Below, in pieces: positions 35,945-43,895 of a DNA stretch of 64,000 bases. The position numbers and the translations under genes were made by a program. The number at the start of each line of letters is the position of its first letter. Position 1 is the first letter of the stretch. The notes below the pieces were generated by a model that was not told the DNA's origin, did no database searches, and saw only the letters and a program-made list of their open reading frames with translations. This DNA is from an uncultured Opitutales bacterium (GTDB taxonomy: Bacteria; Verrucomicrobiota; Verrucomicrobiia; Opitutales; Intestinicryptomonadaceae): contig CALXNZ010000001.1 in assembly GCA_944389885.1 (NCBI GenBank), positions 1 to 64,000 on the forward strand. The letters are read 5' to 3'.

Positions 35945-36922
35945 ATGGGAAAGAGGCAAAGGGCAACACTAAAAGACGTGGCAAAAGAAGCCGGAGTAAA
36001 CTTCACGCTCGTATCAAAATTTCTCACCCGCAATCCGCAGGCGAGAATGACTAAAGAAACGCAAAAACGTATAGAGAAAGCCATAAAGAAGCTAAACTAT
36101 CGGCCATCATCGTCGGCGAGAGCCCTGCGCAACGGTATGAGTAAAACGATAGGCCTCTTAAGCGGAGACCTCACCAATTCATACAGGGCCCATGTTGCCA
36201 ATATAGCACTGATAGAATTGCGCAAACTCGGATACCAAATGCTCCTCGCCCTTAGCGAAGGATTTGACGACCACAATGCTGTGCAATCCCTGCTCGCGCG
36301 CGATATAGACGGGGTAATATATATAGGCCCGGGAATACACGATTGGAAGGACCTTCCCTGCCCCGTAATAGCTACCGATAGGAATGTGGCCGGTAAATCC
36401 ACTGCAAATGTAGATTTCGACGACGCGATAAAAGAGGCTTTAAAGGGCATAGAAGGCGAAGTAGTGTCGCTCTGTTTCGACGAATCCGTATGGAAAGATT
36501 CGGTGGAAAGGGTAGGAAACATTCTCGGCCTGAAAACCGAAAACCACTTTCTTCCCTTTGACGTCCACGACAGGCTGGCCAAGCTGCATTCCATATGCAA
36601 AAAGCGCCCACAGGCGATTCTTATAAACGGGTGGCACACCGCTGAAATGCTCACCGAACTTCTCGATTCCGAGGGCGGATCATACAATCCGAAAGTTGTA
36701 ATGCACGCAAACTGCACCGGCCCGTTCATTGGGCACAAGCGAATATCCGGAGCAATATACTCTTCGGGGACCGATATGGTAAAACGCACCTGCTCCGCGC
36801 TCGTTGAAATCATTGAGGGAAAGCTTTCAGAACCTGCGGAGATTAAAATTCCTTCGCGTTACATACCTTCGGATTCTCCGGAATTTTCAAATCTGATTTG
36901 CAGGCATTTCAAGTTAACGTAA
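35945..36922 (+). CDS. LacI-family transcriptional regulator
   Basis: DNA-binding repressor of 325 aa heading the redox operon. N-terminal HTH (about 6-55) reads ATLKDVAKEAGVNFTLVSKFL, with hinge L-N-Y-R-P-S-S-S-A-R-A-L-R, then the periplasmic-binding-protein-like domain (K-T-I-G-L-L-S-G-D to about 300). Ligand unknown; it does not show a clear match to a known sugar subtype. Start chosen at ATG 35945, not the TTG 6 bases upstream. The next gene begins 13 bp after its stop on the same strand. Confidence 0.9.
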   Translation: MGKRQRATLKDVAKEAGVNFTLVSKFLTRNPQARMTKETQKRIEKAIKKLNYRPSSSARALRNGMSKTIGLLSGDLTNSYRAHVANIALIELRKLGYQMLLALSEGFDDHNAVQSLLARDIDGVIYIGPGIHDWKDLPCPVIATDRNVAGKSTANVDFDDAIKEALKGIEGEVVSLCFDESVWKDSVERVGNILGLKTENHFLPFDVHDRLAKLHSICKKRPQAILINGWHTAEMLTELLDSEGGSYNPKVVMHANCTGPFIGHKRISGAIYSSGTDMVKRTCSALVEIIEGKLSEPAEIKIPSRYIPSDSPEFSNLICRHFKLT

Positions 36923-36935
36923 TGAAAGGGCCTTT

Positions 36936-37928
36936 ATGAAATTTACGGTAGGTTGGCAAAATGACGAACTCCTTAAAAAAGCGGTGATGCAAAATCTCCG
37001 TTCCATAAGTGAAATATATTTCCCATGGGGTGGATTTTCGTCGGGTCGCGGCGTCATTATAGGTCCTAAAACCCAACGAAAGCTTGAAGCGGATCTCGAG
37101 GAATTTCGAGATTCCGGCCTGGCTGCAAATCTCCTGTTGAACGCAAACTGCTATGGCCGCAACAGCTTATCCAGAGTTTTTTTTCAGGAGATTGGCGATA
37201 CTGTTAGCGAACTATGCGAACGCTTTGGGTTGAAAAGCGTCACAACAACCTCCCCAATAATTGCAAAATTTTTAAAGGCAAATTTTCCCGACCTTGAAAC
37301 AAGGGCTTCGGTAAATATGGAAATAGGGAATGTAGAGGGAATGGAATACATTGCCCAATGGTTCGATTCGTACTATTTAAAGAGGGAGTACAACTGGCAT
37401 ATAGAAAAAATAACCGAAGCCCGCCAATGGTGCCTAAAAAACGGGAAACGCCTATATCTCTTGGCAAATAGCGGCTGTCTGAATTTCTGTTCGGCGCATA
37501 ATTTTCACGACAACCTTGTGGCGCATCAGCACGAAATTGCCGAAATGGACAACGCCTACGAATTCCACGGCGTTTGCGCCATGTTCATAAAAAAAGAATC
37601 CAATGCCGACCGCCTATTGGAACTCTCAAATTTTATACGCCCGGAAGATGTGCCATTATTTGAAAATCTTTGCGACGGATTAAAACTCGCCACGCGCACA
37701 AACCGCAATCCGTCGGCCGTCGTAAACGCATACTGCGATGGAAGGTATATAGGCAACATATTCGATATTGCGGAACCAAGCCACTCCATATACCCAAAAA
37801 TAGTCGCCAACGACCGCATTCCCGCTGAATACGCAAAAAAAAGGCTCTCCTGCAAGAAGGATTGCCGCGAGTGCGGATATTGCGCCAAAGTACAGGCCGC
37901 CGCAACAGTCAATCTTGAACACATGTAA
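36936..37928 (+). CDS. U32-peptidase-like TIM-barrel Fe-S protein
   Basis: Cytoplasmic protein of 330 aa, unrecognised at the gene level. The pattern T-T-T-S-P-I-I-A-K-F-L-K, ASVNMEIGN, YLKREYNWHIEKI and LANSGCLNFC is like the U32 family (UbiU/UbiV, RlhA, TrhP), which includes Fe-S enzymes doing O2-independent hydroxylation. Cysteines suited to a cluster are C181, C185, C214 and C246; a second set C306-x3-C310-x2-C313-x2-C316 forms a compact tail. Shine-Dalgarno AAAGGG before ATG 36936. It lies between the regulator and three Fe-S oxidoreductases (4-bp gap to the next gene). Confidence 0.55.
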   Translation: MKFTVGWQNDELLKKAVMQNLRSISEIYFPWGGFSSGRGVIIGPKTQRKLEADLEEFRDSGLAANLLLNANCYGRNSLSRVFFQEIGDTVSELCERFGLKSVTTTSPIIAKFLKANFPDLETRASVNMEIGNVEGMEYIAQWFDSYYLKREYNWHIEKITEARQWCLKNGKRLYLLANSGCLNFCSAHNFHDNLVAHQHEIAEMDNAYEFHGVCAMFIKKESNADRLLELSNFIRPEDVPLFENLCDGLKLATRTNRNPSAVVNAYCDGRYIGNIFDIAEPSHSIYPKIVANDRIPAEYAKKRLSCKKDCRECGYCAKVQAAATVNLEHM

Positions 37929-37932
37929 ACAT

Positions 37933-39021
37933 ATGAAAGAACTCACAAGCGAAATGGTGAAGGAGGCCGCTCTTGCTGCAGGAGCGGACCTTGTAGGAAT
38001 AGGCAGCATGGACCGCTTTGAAAGCGCTCCGAAAGAATTGGATCCCAGACGGGTATTCCCCGAGGCAAAAAGCGTCATAGGAATGGCTTTTCGCATTCCA
38101 CGCGGCCTACAGCGCGGAATAGAAGAAGGAACCCAATTCTACCAATATCCATCAATGGCATACGGTGGGATTAACGAAATCTTCGCTCCGGCCGTTCTCT
38201 ACCAGGTTGGAAGGCTCATAGAGGACTGCGGATACGAAGCGGCAGTGTATCGCAATACGGGGGCGCGCGGCTGCGTATCAGATATGGACGGAACTCCCGG
38301 AAACACGCTTTCTCCGGAAGAACAGATAGAAATTACAGAGATGGCAAAAAACGGAGCGCCCCTTTGGAAATACGATTATAATCGCGCGGTGACGGCGCGC
38401 CCGGCGCGCCCCGGACAAATACCTCCGGATCTTCTGATACATTTTAGACTTGTGGGAGTCGCTTGCGGACTCGGCGAAATGGGATGGAGCAAAATGTTCC
38501 TAACTCCGGAATTCGGTCCCCTGCAAAGGCTCGCCTTTATATTTACCGACGCCCCGCTAAAACCGGATCCATTATATTCGGGCAAGCCGCTTTGCCGCAG
38601 GTGCATGGCCTGCGCCCGCGAATGTCCGGGACAATGCCTTAGCACAAAGGAAAGCATAAAGGTGACAGTCGGGGGAAAAGTCTGCGAATGGGGCAAGCTC
38701 GACGAATGGAAATGCTACGCTTTCTACACGCACGGAGGGCGCAAATTCAATCCGTTTGTTCCCAAGAAAGTATGGGACGAAAATAAAAACGGAGACCTTG
38801 ACCTTATGGAGGGCAAAAAAGAGGCAAATGTCGAGGAGGTTCTCAAAGTATACGGTTCTTTGGAAAAATATTTTCCGTCATGGGTCGGATACAATATGGC
38901 AAAATGCGGAGGCTGCATAAGGGCTTGCGTAAGCATGCTGGAAAAACCCGGCGGCTGCATGCACGGACGATTCAAAAAGCCGTTGCGCCGCACCGGAAAA
39001 GCATGGGTAATGGACCGCTAA
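37933..39021 (+). CDS. Double-cluster Fe-S oxidoreductase, QueG/RdhA-like, paralogue A
   Basis: Cytoplasmic protein of 362 aa, no Tat or Sec signal. The N-terminal two-thirds fit the COG1600-type fold (G-A-D-L-V-G-I-G at 17-24; PEAKSVIGMAF; L-V-G-V-A-C-G-L-G-E-M-G-W-S near 173-186; EFGPLQRLAFIFTD). The 4Fe-4S ferredoxin motif is C221-x2-C224-x2-C227-x3-C231-P; a second set is C325, C328, C332, C342. Relatives include epoxyqueuosine reductase and reductive dehalogenases; cofactor and substrate here are unknown. Start at ATG 37933; the longer frame overlaps the previous gene. It carries a ~40-aa insert (about 270-310) absent from B and C. Confidence 0.7.
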   Translation: MKELTSEMVKEAALAAGADLVGIGSMDRFESAPKELDPRRVFPEAKSVIGMAFRIPRGLQRGIEEGTQFYQYPSMAYGGINEIFAPAVLYQVGRLIEDCGYEAAVYRNTGARGCVSDMDGTPGNTLSPEEQIEITEMAKNGAPLWKYDYNRAVTARPARPGQIPPDLLIHFRLVGVACGLGEMGWSKMFLTPEFGPLQRLAFIFTDAPLKPDPLYSGKPLCRRCMACARECPGQCLSTKESIKVTVGGKVCEWGKLDEWKCYAFYTHGGRKFNPFVPKKVWDENKNGDLDLMEGKKEANVEEVLKVYGSLEKYFPSWVGYNMAKCGGCIRACVSMLEKPGGCMHGRFKKPLRRTGKAWVMDR

Positions 39022-39042
39022 TCCAAATTAAAAGGACACACT

Positions 39043-39948
39043 ATGTTAAACGCGCAAATCATAAAGGAAAAAGCCATAGAATACGGAGCGGATCTGGTAG
39101 GGATAGGCGATATATCGCTATTTTCCGGAACAATGCCGCAACGCGATCCCAAACAAATACTGCCCTACGCTACATGCGTAATCGGTTTTGCATTCAGAGT
39201 GCCGCGCATGCTGTATAAGACGATGAAAGACAAGACACAATTCTTCAACTATACCCAGCTTGGCGTAAAATACATGGATGAAGAAATGGCCGAAGTTTTT
39301 CTTCTAAAAATGGGAGCTTTAATAGAGAACAACGGATATGACGCATGTCTGCAAAGGAACGTGTCGAATCTCCGCATAAAGGGGGATAAGACGACAAATC
39401 CTGAGCTTGGCGACACTTACGAACTAATACATGTGGAGCCTGTTTCGCCCGATAAGCCAGTGCCGGAAATAATAATGGACTTCAACCAAGCCGGACAAAT
39501 TTGCGGACTCGGGAAAGCCGGAATGTCGGGACATTTCATATCGCCAAAATTTGGCCCGTATGTGAGGTTGGCATTCATAGTGACAGACGCCCCCTTGGAG
39601 TGCGACGCTCCGTTTGAAGGCGACCTGTGCGACAAATGCGGGAAATGCATACAGGCATGCCCCGGCCACGCTATATCCGAAAACGGAACCGATACGTGGC
39701 AATGCGCGGTATATTATCGCGGAGCCCACAAATCAAACCCGTTTATGACCGACGATTTCCTCAAAGGAGATCCCGAACGCGAAGCTATTGTCAACGGGCA
39801 AAAACGCTTCACAAGCGAGAGCGCGCGGGCAATATACCCCAAGCTCGATTTTCTCCCATGCCGTCCAACGGGATATGCGCCCTGCATATGCGGCAAAGCT
39901 TGCGACACTTCATGCTATGAACATTTAAAAGAAAAGGGGATACTATGA
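39043..39948 (+). CDS. Double-cluster Fe-S oxidoreductase, paralogue B
   Basis: A 301-aa paralogue of A and C. It keeps G-A-D-L-V-G-I-G (15-22), C-G-L-G-K-A-G-M-S (154-162) and KFGPYVRLAFIVTD. Cluster 1 is C196-x2-C199-x2-C202-x3-C206-P; further Cys at 221; cluster 2 is C281, C283, C287, C291 in A-P-C-I-C-G-K-A-C-D-T-S-C-Y. Clear Shine-Dalgarno AAAGGA before the ATG. It overlaps gene C by four bases (ATGA), so B and C are translationally coupled and may form a complex. Function inferred only at the level of a redox protein. Confidence 0.7.
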   Translation: MLNAQIIKEKAIEYGADLVGIGDISLFSGTMPQRDPKQILPYATCVIGFAFRVPRMLYKTMKDKTQFFNYTQLGVKYMDEEMAEVFLLKMGALIENNGYDACLQRNVSNLRIKGDKTTNPELGDTYELIHVEPVSPDKPVPEIIMDFNQAGQICGLGKAGMSGHFISPKFGPYVRLAFIVTDAPLECDAPFEGDLCDKCGKCIQACPGHAISENGTDTWQCAVYYRGAHKSNPFMTDDFLKGDPEREAIVNGQKRFTSESARAIYPKLDFLPCRPTGYAPCICGKACDTSCYEHLKEKGIL

Positions 39949-40883
39949 GCAATCTCAAAGAGAAACTTGTCAAACACCTGAAAAAAAGCGGGATAGACAT
40001 CGTAAAATTCGGAAACGCAGAGCGCTTTAGAGACAGGCAAATCTACAAGCTAATGCCGGATGCAAAGACGGTAATATGCATAGCAGCCCGCCAGCTTCGG
40101 GGGGCCCGAAGGGGAGTCGAAGAGGGTACCACGTTTCACCATTTTTCGACCTTGGCCATAGAAACAGTTGACGAAACAGTACTGCCGTTCGCCTTGCTGA
40201 GGGGATGCGCAATGCTTGAGGACGAGGGTTTCGACGCCCTTCCCCAGCGCAGAAACCAGCTTATAATGAACGAATCCGACAGCACAAATCCCGAAGTCGA
40301 CTACGCAAAAATATACCGCGGTAAAAGCGCCGAGACTATACTCGATTTTGAGAGCTGCGCGGTGGATTGCGGACTCGGCGAGCTCGGTCTTTCCGGCTCA
40401 GTGCTTACAGAGGAGTTTGGCCCCTGCCAACGTTTCGCATTCATAATCACGAACGCCGAGATTGAACCTGATCCGCAAGTGAAGCCGCATCTATGCGATA
40501 AATGCGGCGAGTGCATAAAGGGGTGTCCCGGCCACGCCATATCTCCGGACGGCAAATTGAACCGCTGGCAGTGCGCGGCTTACTACATAGGCGCCAACCG
40601 CACTAAAAATCCGTTCATGCCGGCCTACGCCTTCGAGGACGAGCCAAATAAAGACGCGATTATAAGCGGCGAGGCGAACCTCACTCCGGACCAGGCGAAG
40701 CGCGTGATAGACGAGATACACTTCTATCCTCCGATACGCCACGCATACTGTTCCAGCATATGCGGCAAAGCTTGTGATACCGAATGTTATATACATCTCG
40801 AAAGGAAGGGTGTTTTAAAAAATAAATTTAAATCCCCCTTCAGAAAGCGGCCCGTCTGGAAATTGCCAATCGACGGGGAATAA
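39945..40883 (+). CDS. Double-cluster Fe-S oxidoreductase, paralogue C
   Basis: A 312-aa paralogue. C-G-L-G-E-L-G-L-S (142-150), EFGPCQRFAFIIT, cluster 1 C184-x2-C187-x2-C190-x3-C194-P, Cys210, cluster 2 C269, C273, C277, C281 in C-G-K-A-C-D-T-E-C-Y-I-H-L. The N-terminal G-A-D-L-V-G-I-G of A and B is replaced by S-G-I-D-I-V-K-F-G, and R-G-A-R-R-G takes the place of the neutral loop, so its active-site face has diverged. Starts inside the end of B. Basic C-terminal tail (KNKFKSPFRKRPVWK). Confidence 0.7.
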   Translation: MSNLKEKLVKHLKKSGIDIVKFGNAERFRDRQIYKLMPDAKTVICIAARQLRGARRGVEEGTTFHHFSTLAIETVDETVLPFALLRGCAMLEDEGFDALPQRRNQLIMNESDSTNPEVDYAKIYRGKSAETILDFESCAVDCGLGELGLSGSVLTEEFGPCQRFAFIITNAEIEPDPQVKPHLCDKCGECIKGCPGHAISPDGKLNRWQCAAYYIGANRTKNPFMPAYAFEDEPNKDAIISGEANLTPDQAKRVIDEIHFYPPIRHAYCSSICGKACDTECYIHLERKGVLKNKFKSPFRKRPVWKLPIDGE

Positions 40884-40905
40884 TCCGCATTTTAGAATTC
40901 AAATT

Positions 40906-40950
40906 GCCATTGCGCGTCCTTGGCGCGCGATGGCGTTTGGATTGTTTTTT
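40906..40950 (+). terminator. Hairpin between Fe-S gene C and MFS gene (attenuator or weak terminator)
   Basis: Eleven-bp stem GCCATTGCGCG (40906-40916) with CGCGCGATGGC (40924-40934), 7-nt loop, then T-rich sequence with six T ten bases later. Its place inside a co-oriented cluster suggests partial termination or mRNA stabilisation rather than an operon end. Confidence 0.55.
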
Positions 40951-40982
40951 AATTTGATAATCATAACGAGAGGAAAAGGATT

Positions 40983-42281
40983 ATGGAGAACGATTTTGTA
41001 AATACGCTGAGCCACAAGGAGCGCAAACGGTATCATATATACGCACTTGCATCAACGTGGTTTGGCTGTTTCTCGGACGTGATGATAGACAGCAGCGCAA
41101 TCCTTATCCTATATTTTGCCATGCTTGGCGCAAGCGATTCGGAAACAATGTTTACTACAGCTTTCGTTTCGATAGCGTCGATGCTATTTATGATACCGGC
41201 GTCGGGGCTTGTGAATAAATTGGGCGCCAAAAGCGTCGTGGCCATATCGAGTTTCATCGGGACTTCCGCATGCCTGCTGATGGCGATAGCCCCGATATTT
41301 GGCACTTCGTACGGATGTTTCGTAGCATTGTCGGGGTGTTTTATTTACAGCATTTCAAAGGCCACATGGCCGGTCGCCTGGTATGTCGTGCTTGGCAACA
41401 TACTACTTCCAAAAGAGCGCGGAAATTTTTTGGGGTTCATGAGATTCAGCTATTACATCTTAACGGGGATCACATTTTGGATAATAGGGCACTACATGGG
41501 AAAAAATCCTCCGATATTGTTTCTGCAGGTGGTCATAGCAATAATAGGAATCATGGTGCTCGGAAGAACATTTTTTATTTCTATGATAAGACTTCCCGAA
41601 CAGGTCTCAGGGCGACTCGACTTCGCAAAATCTTTTAAATCGGTAGTGCGCAATACGCCGCTCGTGGGATTTGCCGCCTATGTGGGATTTATATGCCTTG
41701 CATTCGCCGCGGTGCTCCCTCTGACGCTGCTATATCTAAAAAGCGGATTAAACCTCCCCGAAGGACTGGTGCAGGAAATATCCGCCGTAGGCATAGGGGG
41801 CCTCGTATTGGGCTTCTTCGTTTACGGAAGGCTTGTAAAGTTAATTGGGATTAAGAATGTCCAAATAATAGTGCATCTAATTTACATAATCACTCCCCTG
41901 TGCCTATTTTTCTGCAGCAAGGAAGTTCCATATGTGGAATGGATAGCGGGGGCGTTCTATGTATTGGGAAGCTTCGGATTCGCATGTTTCTACTGCTATA
42001 TGTCCCAAGAAATACTGGCGTTGTCGAGGCCGTCAAATCTCTCAATGGCCAGCGCATTCGTGCAAACCTATCAATTTATAGGCACAACATGCAGTCGCGG
42101 AGCGATATCTTTTCTCATCGGCAGCGGAATGCTTGCAAGCTCTTGGACAAAATGGGGAATAAACTTTACGCACTTTCAAACACTTTTCCTTATAAGTTCC
42201 GCGATAGCCGTATTTTGCCTTATAATGGTATTCTGCCTGCCAAGCGTGATAAAGGACAAAGAAGACTACTATAACCCTTAG
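40983..42281 (+). CDS. MFS transporter
   Basis: Inner-membrane carrier of 432 aa with about 12 helices; the two halves are separated by a short cytoplasmic loop around residue 215. The first helix region (ALASTWFGCFSDVMIDSSAILILYFAM) and PKERGNFLGFMR after helix 4 fit MFS. Substrate unknown. A good Shine-Dalgarno (GAGGAAAAGG) precedes ATG 40983. Being last in the LacI-headed cluster, it probably imports the substrate of the Fe-S enzymes or exports the product. Confidence 0.8.
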   Translation: MENDFVNTLSHKERKRYHIYALASTWFGCFSDVMIDSSAILILYFAMLGASDSETMFTTAFVSIASMLFMIPASGLVNKLGAKSVVAISSFIGTSACLLMAIAPIFGTSYGCFVALSGCFIYSISKATWPVAWYVVLGNILLPKERGNFLGFMRFSYYILTGITFWIIGHYMGKNPPILFLQVVIAIIGIMVLGRTFFISMIRLPEQVSGRLDFAKSFKSVVRNTPLVGFAAYVGFICLAFAAVLPLTLLYLKSGLNLPEGLVQEISAVGIGGLVLGFFVYGRLVKLIGIKNVQIIVHLIYIITPLCLFFCSKEVPYVEWIAGAFYVLGSFGFACFYCYMSQEILALSRPSNLSMASAFVQTYQFIGTTCSRGAISFLIGSGMLASSWTKWGINFTHFQTLFLISSAIAVFCLIMVFCLPSVIKDKEDYYNP

Positions 42282-42295
42282 AGCCAGCGCCAAGA

Positions 42296-43489
42296 CTACC
42301 TCGCTTGGCCATGGGAACCAAATACTCCGGCCACGGCATTGAGAAAATCGTATTCCGATTGTTTTCCGGAATCGACTCCGGATTCAAGCGCGCTTTTTCC
42401 GAGCGAATCTATGATTATAAGCTTAGATTTTTTCCCGCTGATATTTCTATCAGTCCACAACTTCGCCTTGCGCAAGAAATACTCGAACTTTTGTCTATTT
42501 CCGCCGATTACCACAAAATCCCCATTGGCGGACTGCAGAGAAATCTGTGGAAGAATGTCGCAAGAAACATTAGGATAAAATTGAAGTTGCGGGTAGGTTT
42601 TTGCGAGGGAATCAAATATCGAGAAAAATATGTCGCCCCAAACTTTATAATCCAATCGTGTTTTCCCTATGAGATTTAGTTCTTCAAAATCCGAGAAATG
42701 CACGGTCTCAAGCCAGTTTAGGCAGAAGACGCTTTTAAATCCCATTCTGAAACATAATTCCGCATTATCCGGGTTTGACATAGGCCCAAGCGCACATTGA
42801 AACTCTACGCCGTCGAGTCCAGCTTCTATTGCTTTTTTCTCAAAATATTTGAAATTCGACAATACCCCGTCCGGCCCCCCAAACCATCTTGCCAGAGAAA
42901 CCGGATTTGAAACTTGAAACAAGGGCTTGCCATTCACCTTATAATAATTCGGACGTTTAAAATATTCTATCCAACGCGGGACAAGCACATGCCTAAATTC
43001 ATGCTCCGAAATTTCCGCGGTTTCATTTAATCCTATGCCGCGAGCTCCCCAGATATCGCATACAGGAACCGGCATTTTCCAAAAATCTTTTGCGCTCCGA
43101 TTGGTCCAAACTATCGCAAACATCATGCGCTCCGAATTTGGAGCCTTAAAAAAATCGCATAGGCCATTTTCAATAAAATCTCCATTTTCAAGAACTCTCC
43201 AATCGTAGATAAATACGTTAATTCCAGCGGCAAGGCACGAGTCTATTTTGTGTGCCAGCTCTTTGCCCCCAGAGCCGCTGTGTTTTTCGGAAGCCACAAA
43301 TGGAGCCTGCGGCATAAAAATAGCCACATCATATTTTGAGCTTAATTGTCGGGGCTCTCCGTCCGAAATATTTTTATTCGACGCGTCCGAAAGGCATGAA
43401 ACTTGCGGCAACGGCACGACGACCGCCAAAACAATGGCGAAACACAATCCGCTGCATTTAGTTCCGATAAGCGATTTGAGGCGTTTCAT
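42296..43489 (-). CDS. GH99-like/WbsX paralogue that lacks the active-site motifs (pseudoenzyme)
   Basis: Exported 397-aa protein, clearly a paralogue of the 5055 lipoprotein: shared AAGINVFIYDW, KAPNSERMMFA, VPRWIEYFKRPNYYKVNG, KFEYFLRKAK and the end G-V-F-G-S-H-G-Q-A-R. In the same alignment the enzyme motifs are gone: YDWYWYEG became YDWRVLENG, GWDSNPR became DILPQIS, NEWTEGSYIEPD became SLGKSALESGVD, and the ~40-residue segment with G-E-W-E-F is missing. It has a signal region (VLAVVVPLPQVSC, possible lipobox Cys). It probably binds but does not cleave a glycan. Frame is intact, so not a decaying gene. Confidence 0.75.
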   Translation of the reverse strand: MKRLKSLIGTKCSGLCFAIVLAVVVPLPQVSCLSDASNKNISDGEPRQLSSKYDVAIFMPQAPFVASEKHSGSGGKELAHKIDSCLAAGINVFIYDWRVLENGDFIENGLCDFFKAPNSERMMFAIVWTNRSAKDFWKMPVPVCDIWGARGIGLNETAEISEHEFRHVLVPRWIEYFKRPNYYKVNGKPLFQVSNPVSLARWFGGPDGVLSNFKYFEKKAIEAGLDGVEFQCALGPMSNPDNAELCFRMGFKSVFCLNWLETVHFSDFEELNLIGKTRLDYKVWGDIFFSIFDSLAKTYPQLQFYPNVSCDILPQISLQSANGDFVVIGGNRQKFEYFLRKAKLWTDRNISGKKSKLIIIDSLGKSALESGVDSGKQSEYDFLNAVAGVFGSHGQAR

Positions 43490-43583
43490 ACTATTCTTTT
43501 ATTACAAAGCCGATTTGCGTCAAGATTTACAAGCCGAGATTTATTGTTGACGCATTTACGAAATAATAACAGAACTGCCGGCG

Positions 43584-43895
43584 ATGAAGAGGAAAAAATA
43601 CAATCCGTCGCCCTTGGATTTTACAGAAGTAAAGTTGTCGGACGAGATGCTTGAATTGACCGACAGCCTCGCCCGAAACGTGCACGAAATATGGGCGAAA
43701 AATAGAATTGAGCATGGCTGGAGCTATGGCCCCGCACGCGACGACGCCCTAAAACGACACCCCTGTATAATCCCCTATGACGAACTTTCGGAGGAGGAAA
43801 AACTATACGACAAAAATACGGCCATGGAAACAATCAAGGCCATATTGTCGCTTGGTTTTGAGATTAGGAAAGCCCCCACTACTTCAGGGCATTAA
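43584..43895 (+). CDS. RyR (ryanodine receptor) domain protein
   Basis: A 103-aa cytoplasmic protein consisting almost entirely of one RyR domain: Y-N-P-S-P-L-D, L-S-D-E-M-L-E-L, N-V-H-E-I-W-A, R-I-E-H-G-W-S-Y-G, H-P-C-I-I-P-Y-D-E-L, E-K-L-Y-D-K-N and L-S-L-G-F-E-I at the end. Bacterial RyR-domain proteins occur widely but have no settled role. Start ATG 43584. Its last 17 bases overlap the convergent sialidase-like gene. Confidence 0.88.
   Translation: MKRKKYNPSPLDFTEVKLSDEMLELTDSLARNVHEIWAKNRIEHGWSYGPARDDALKRHPCIIPYDELSEEEKLYDKNTAMETIKAILSLGFEIRKAPTTSGH

Noticed and set aside
36097-36813. 238-codon minus frame
   Set aside because: Antisense to the LacI gene, no family signal.
37933-40883. 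Calling the three Fe-S proteins reductive dehalogenases
   Set aside because: No twin-arginine signal and no membrane anchor gene; the match is at fold level only.
37933-40883. Calling one of the three queG
   Set aside because: Three diverged copies in one inducible operon and no tRNA-modification neighbours; the standard QueG motif with G-x-N could not be found.
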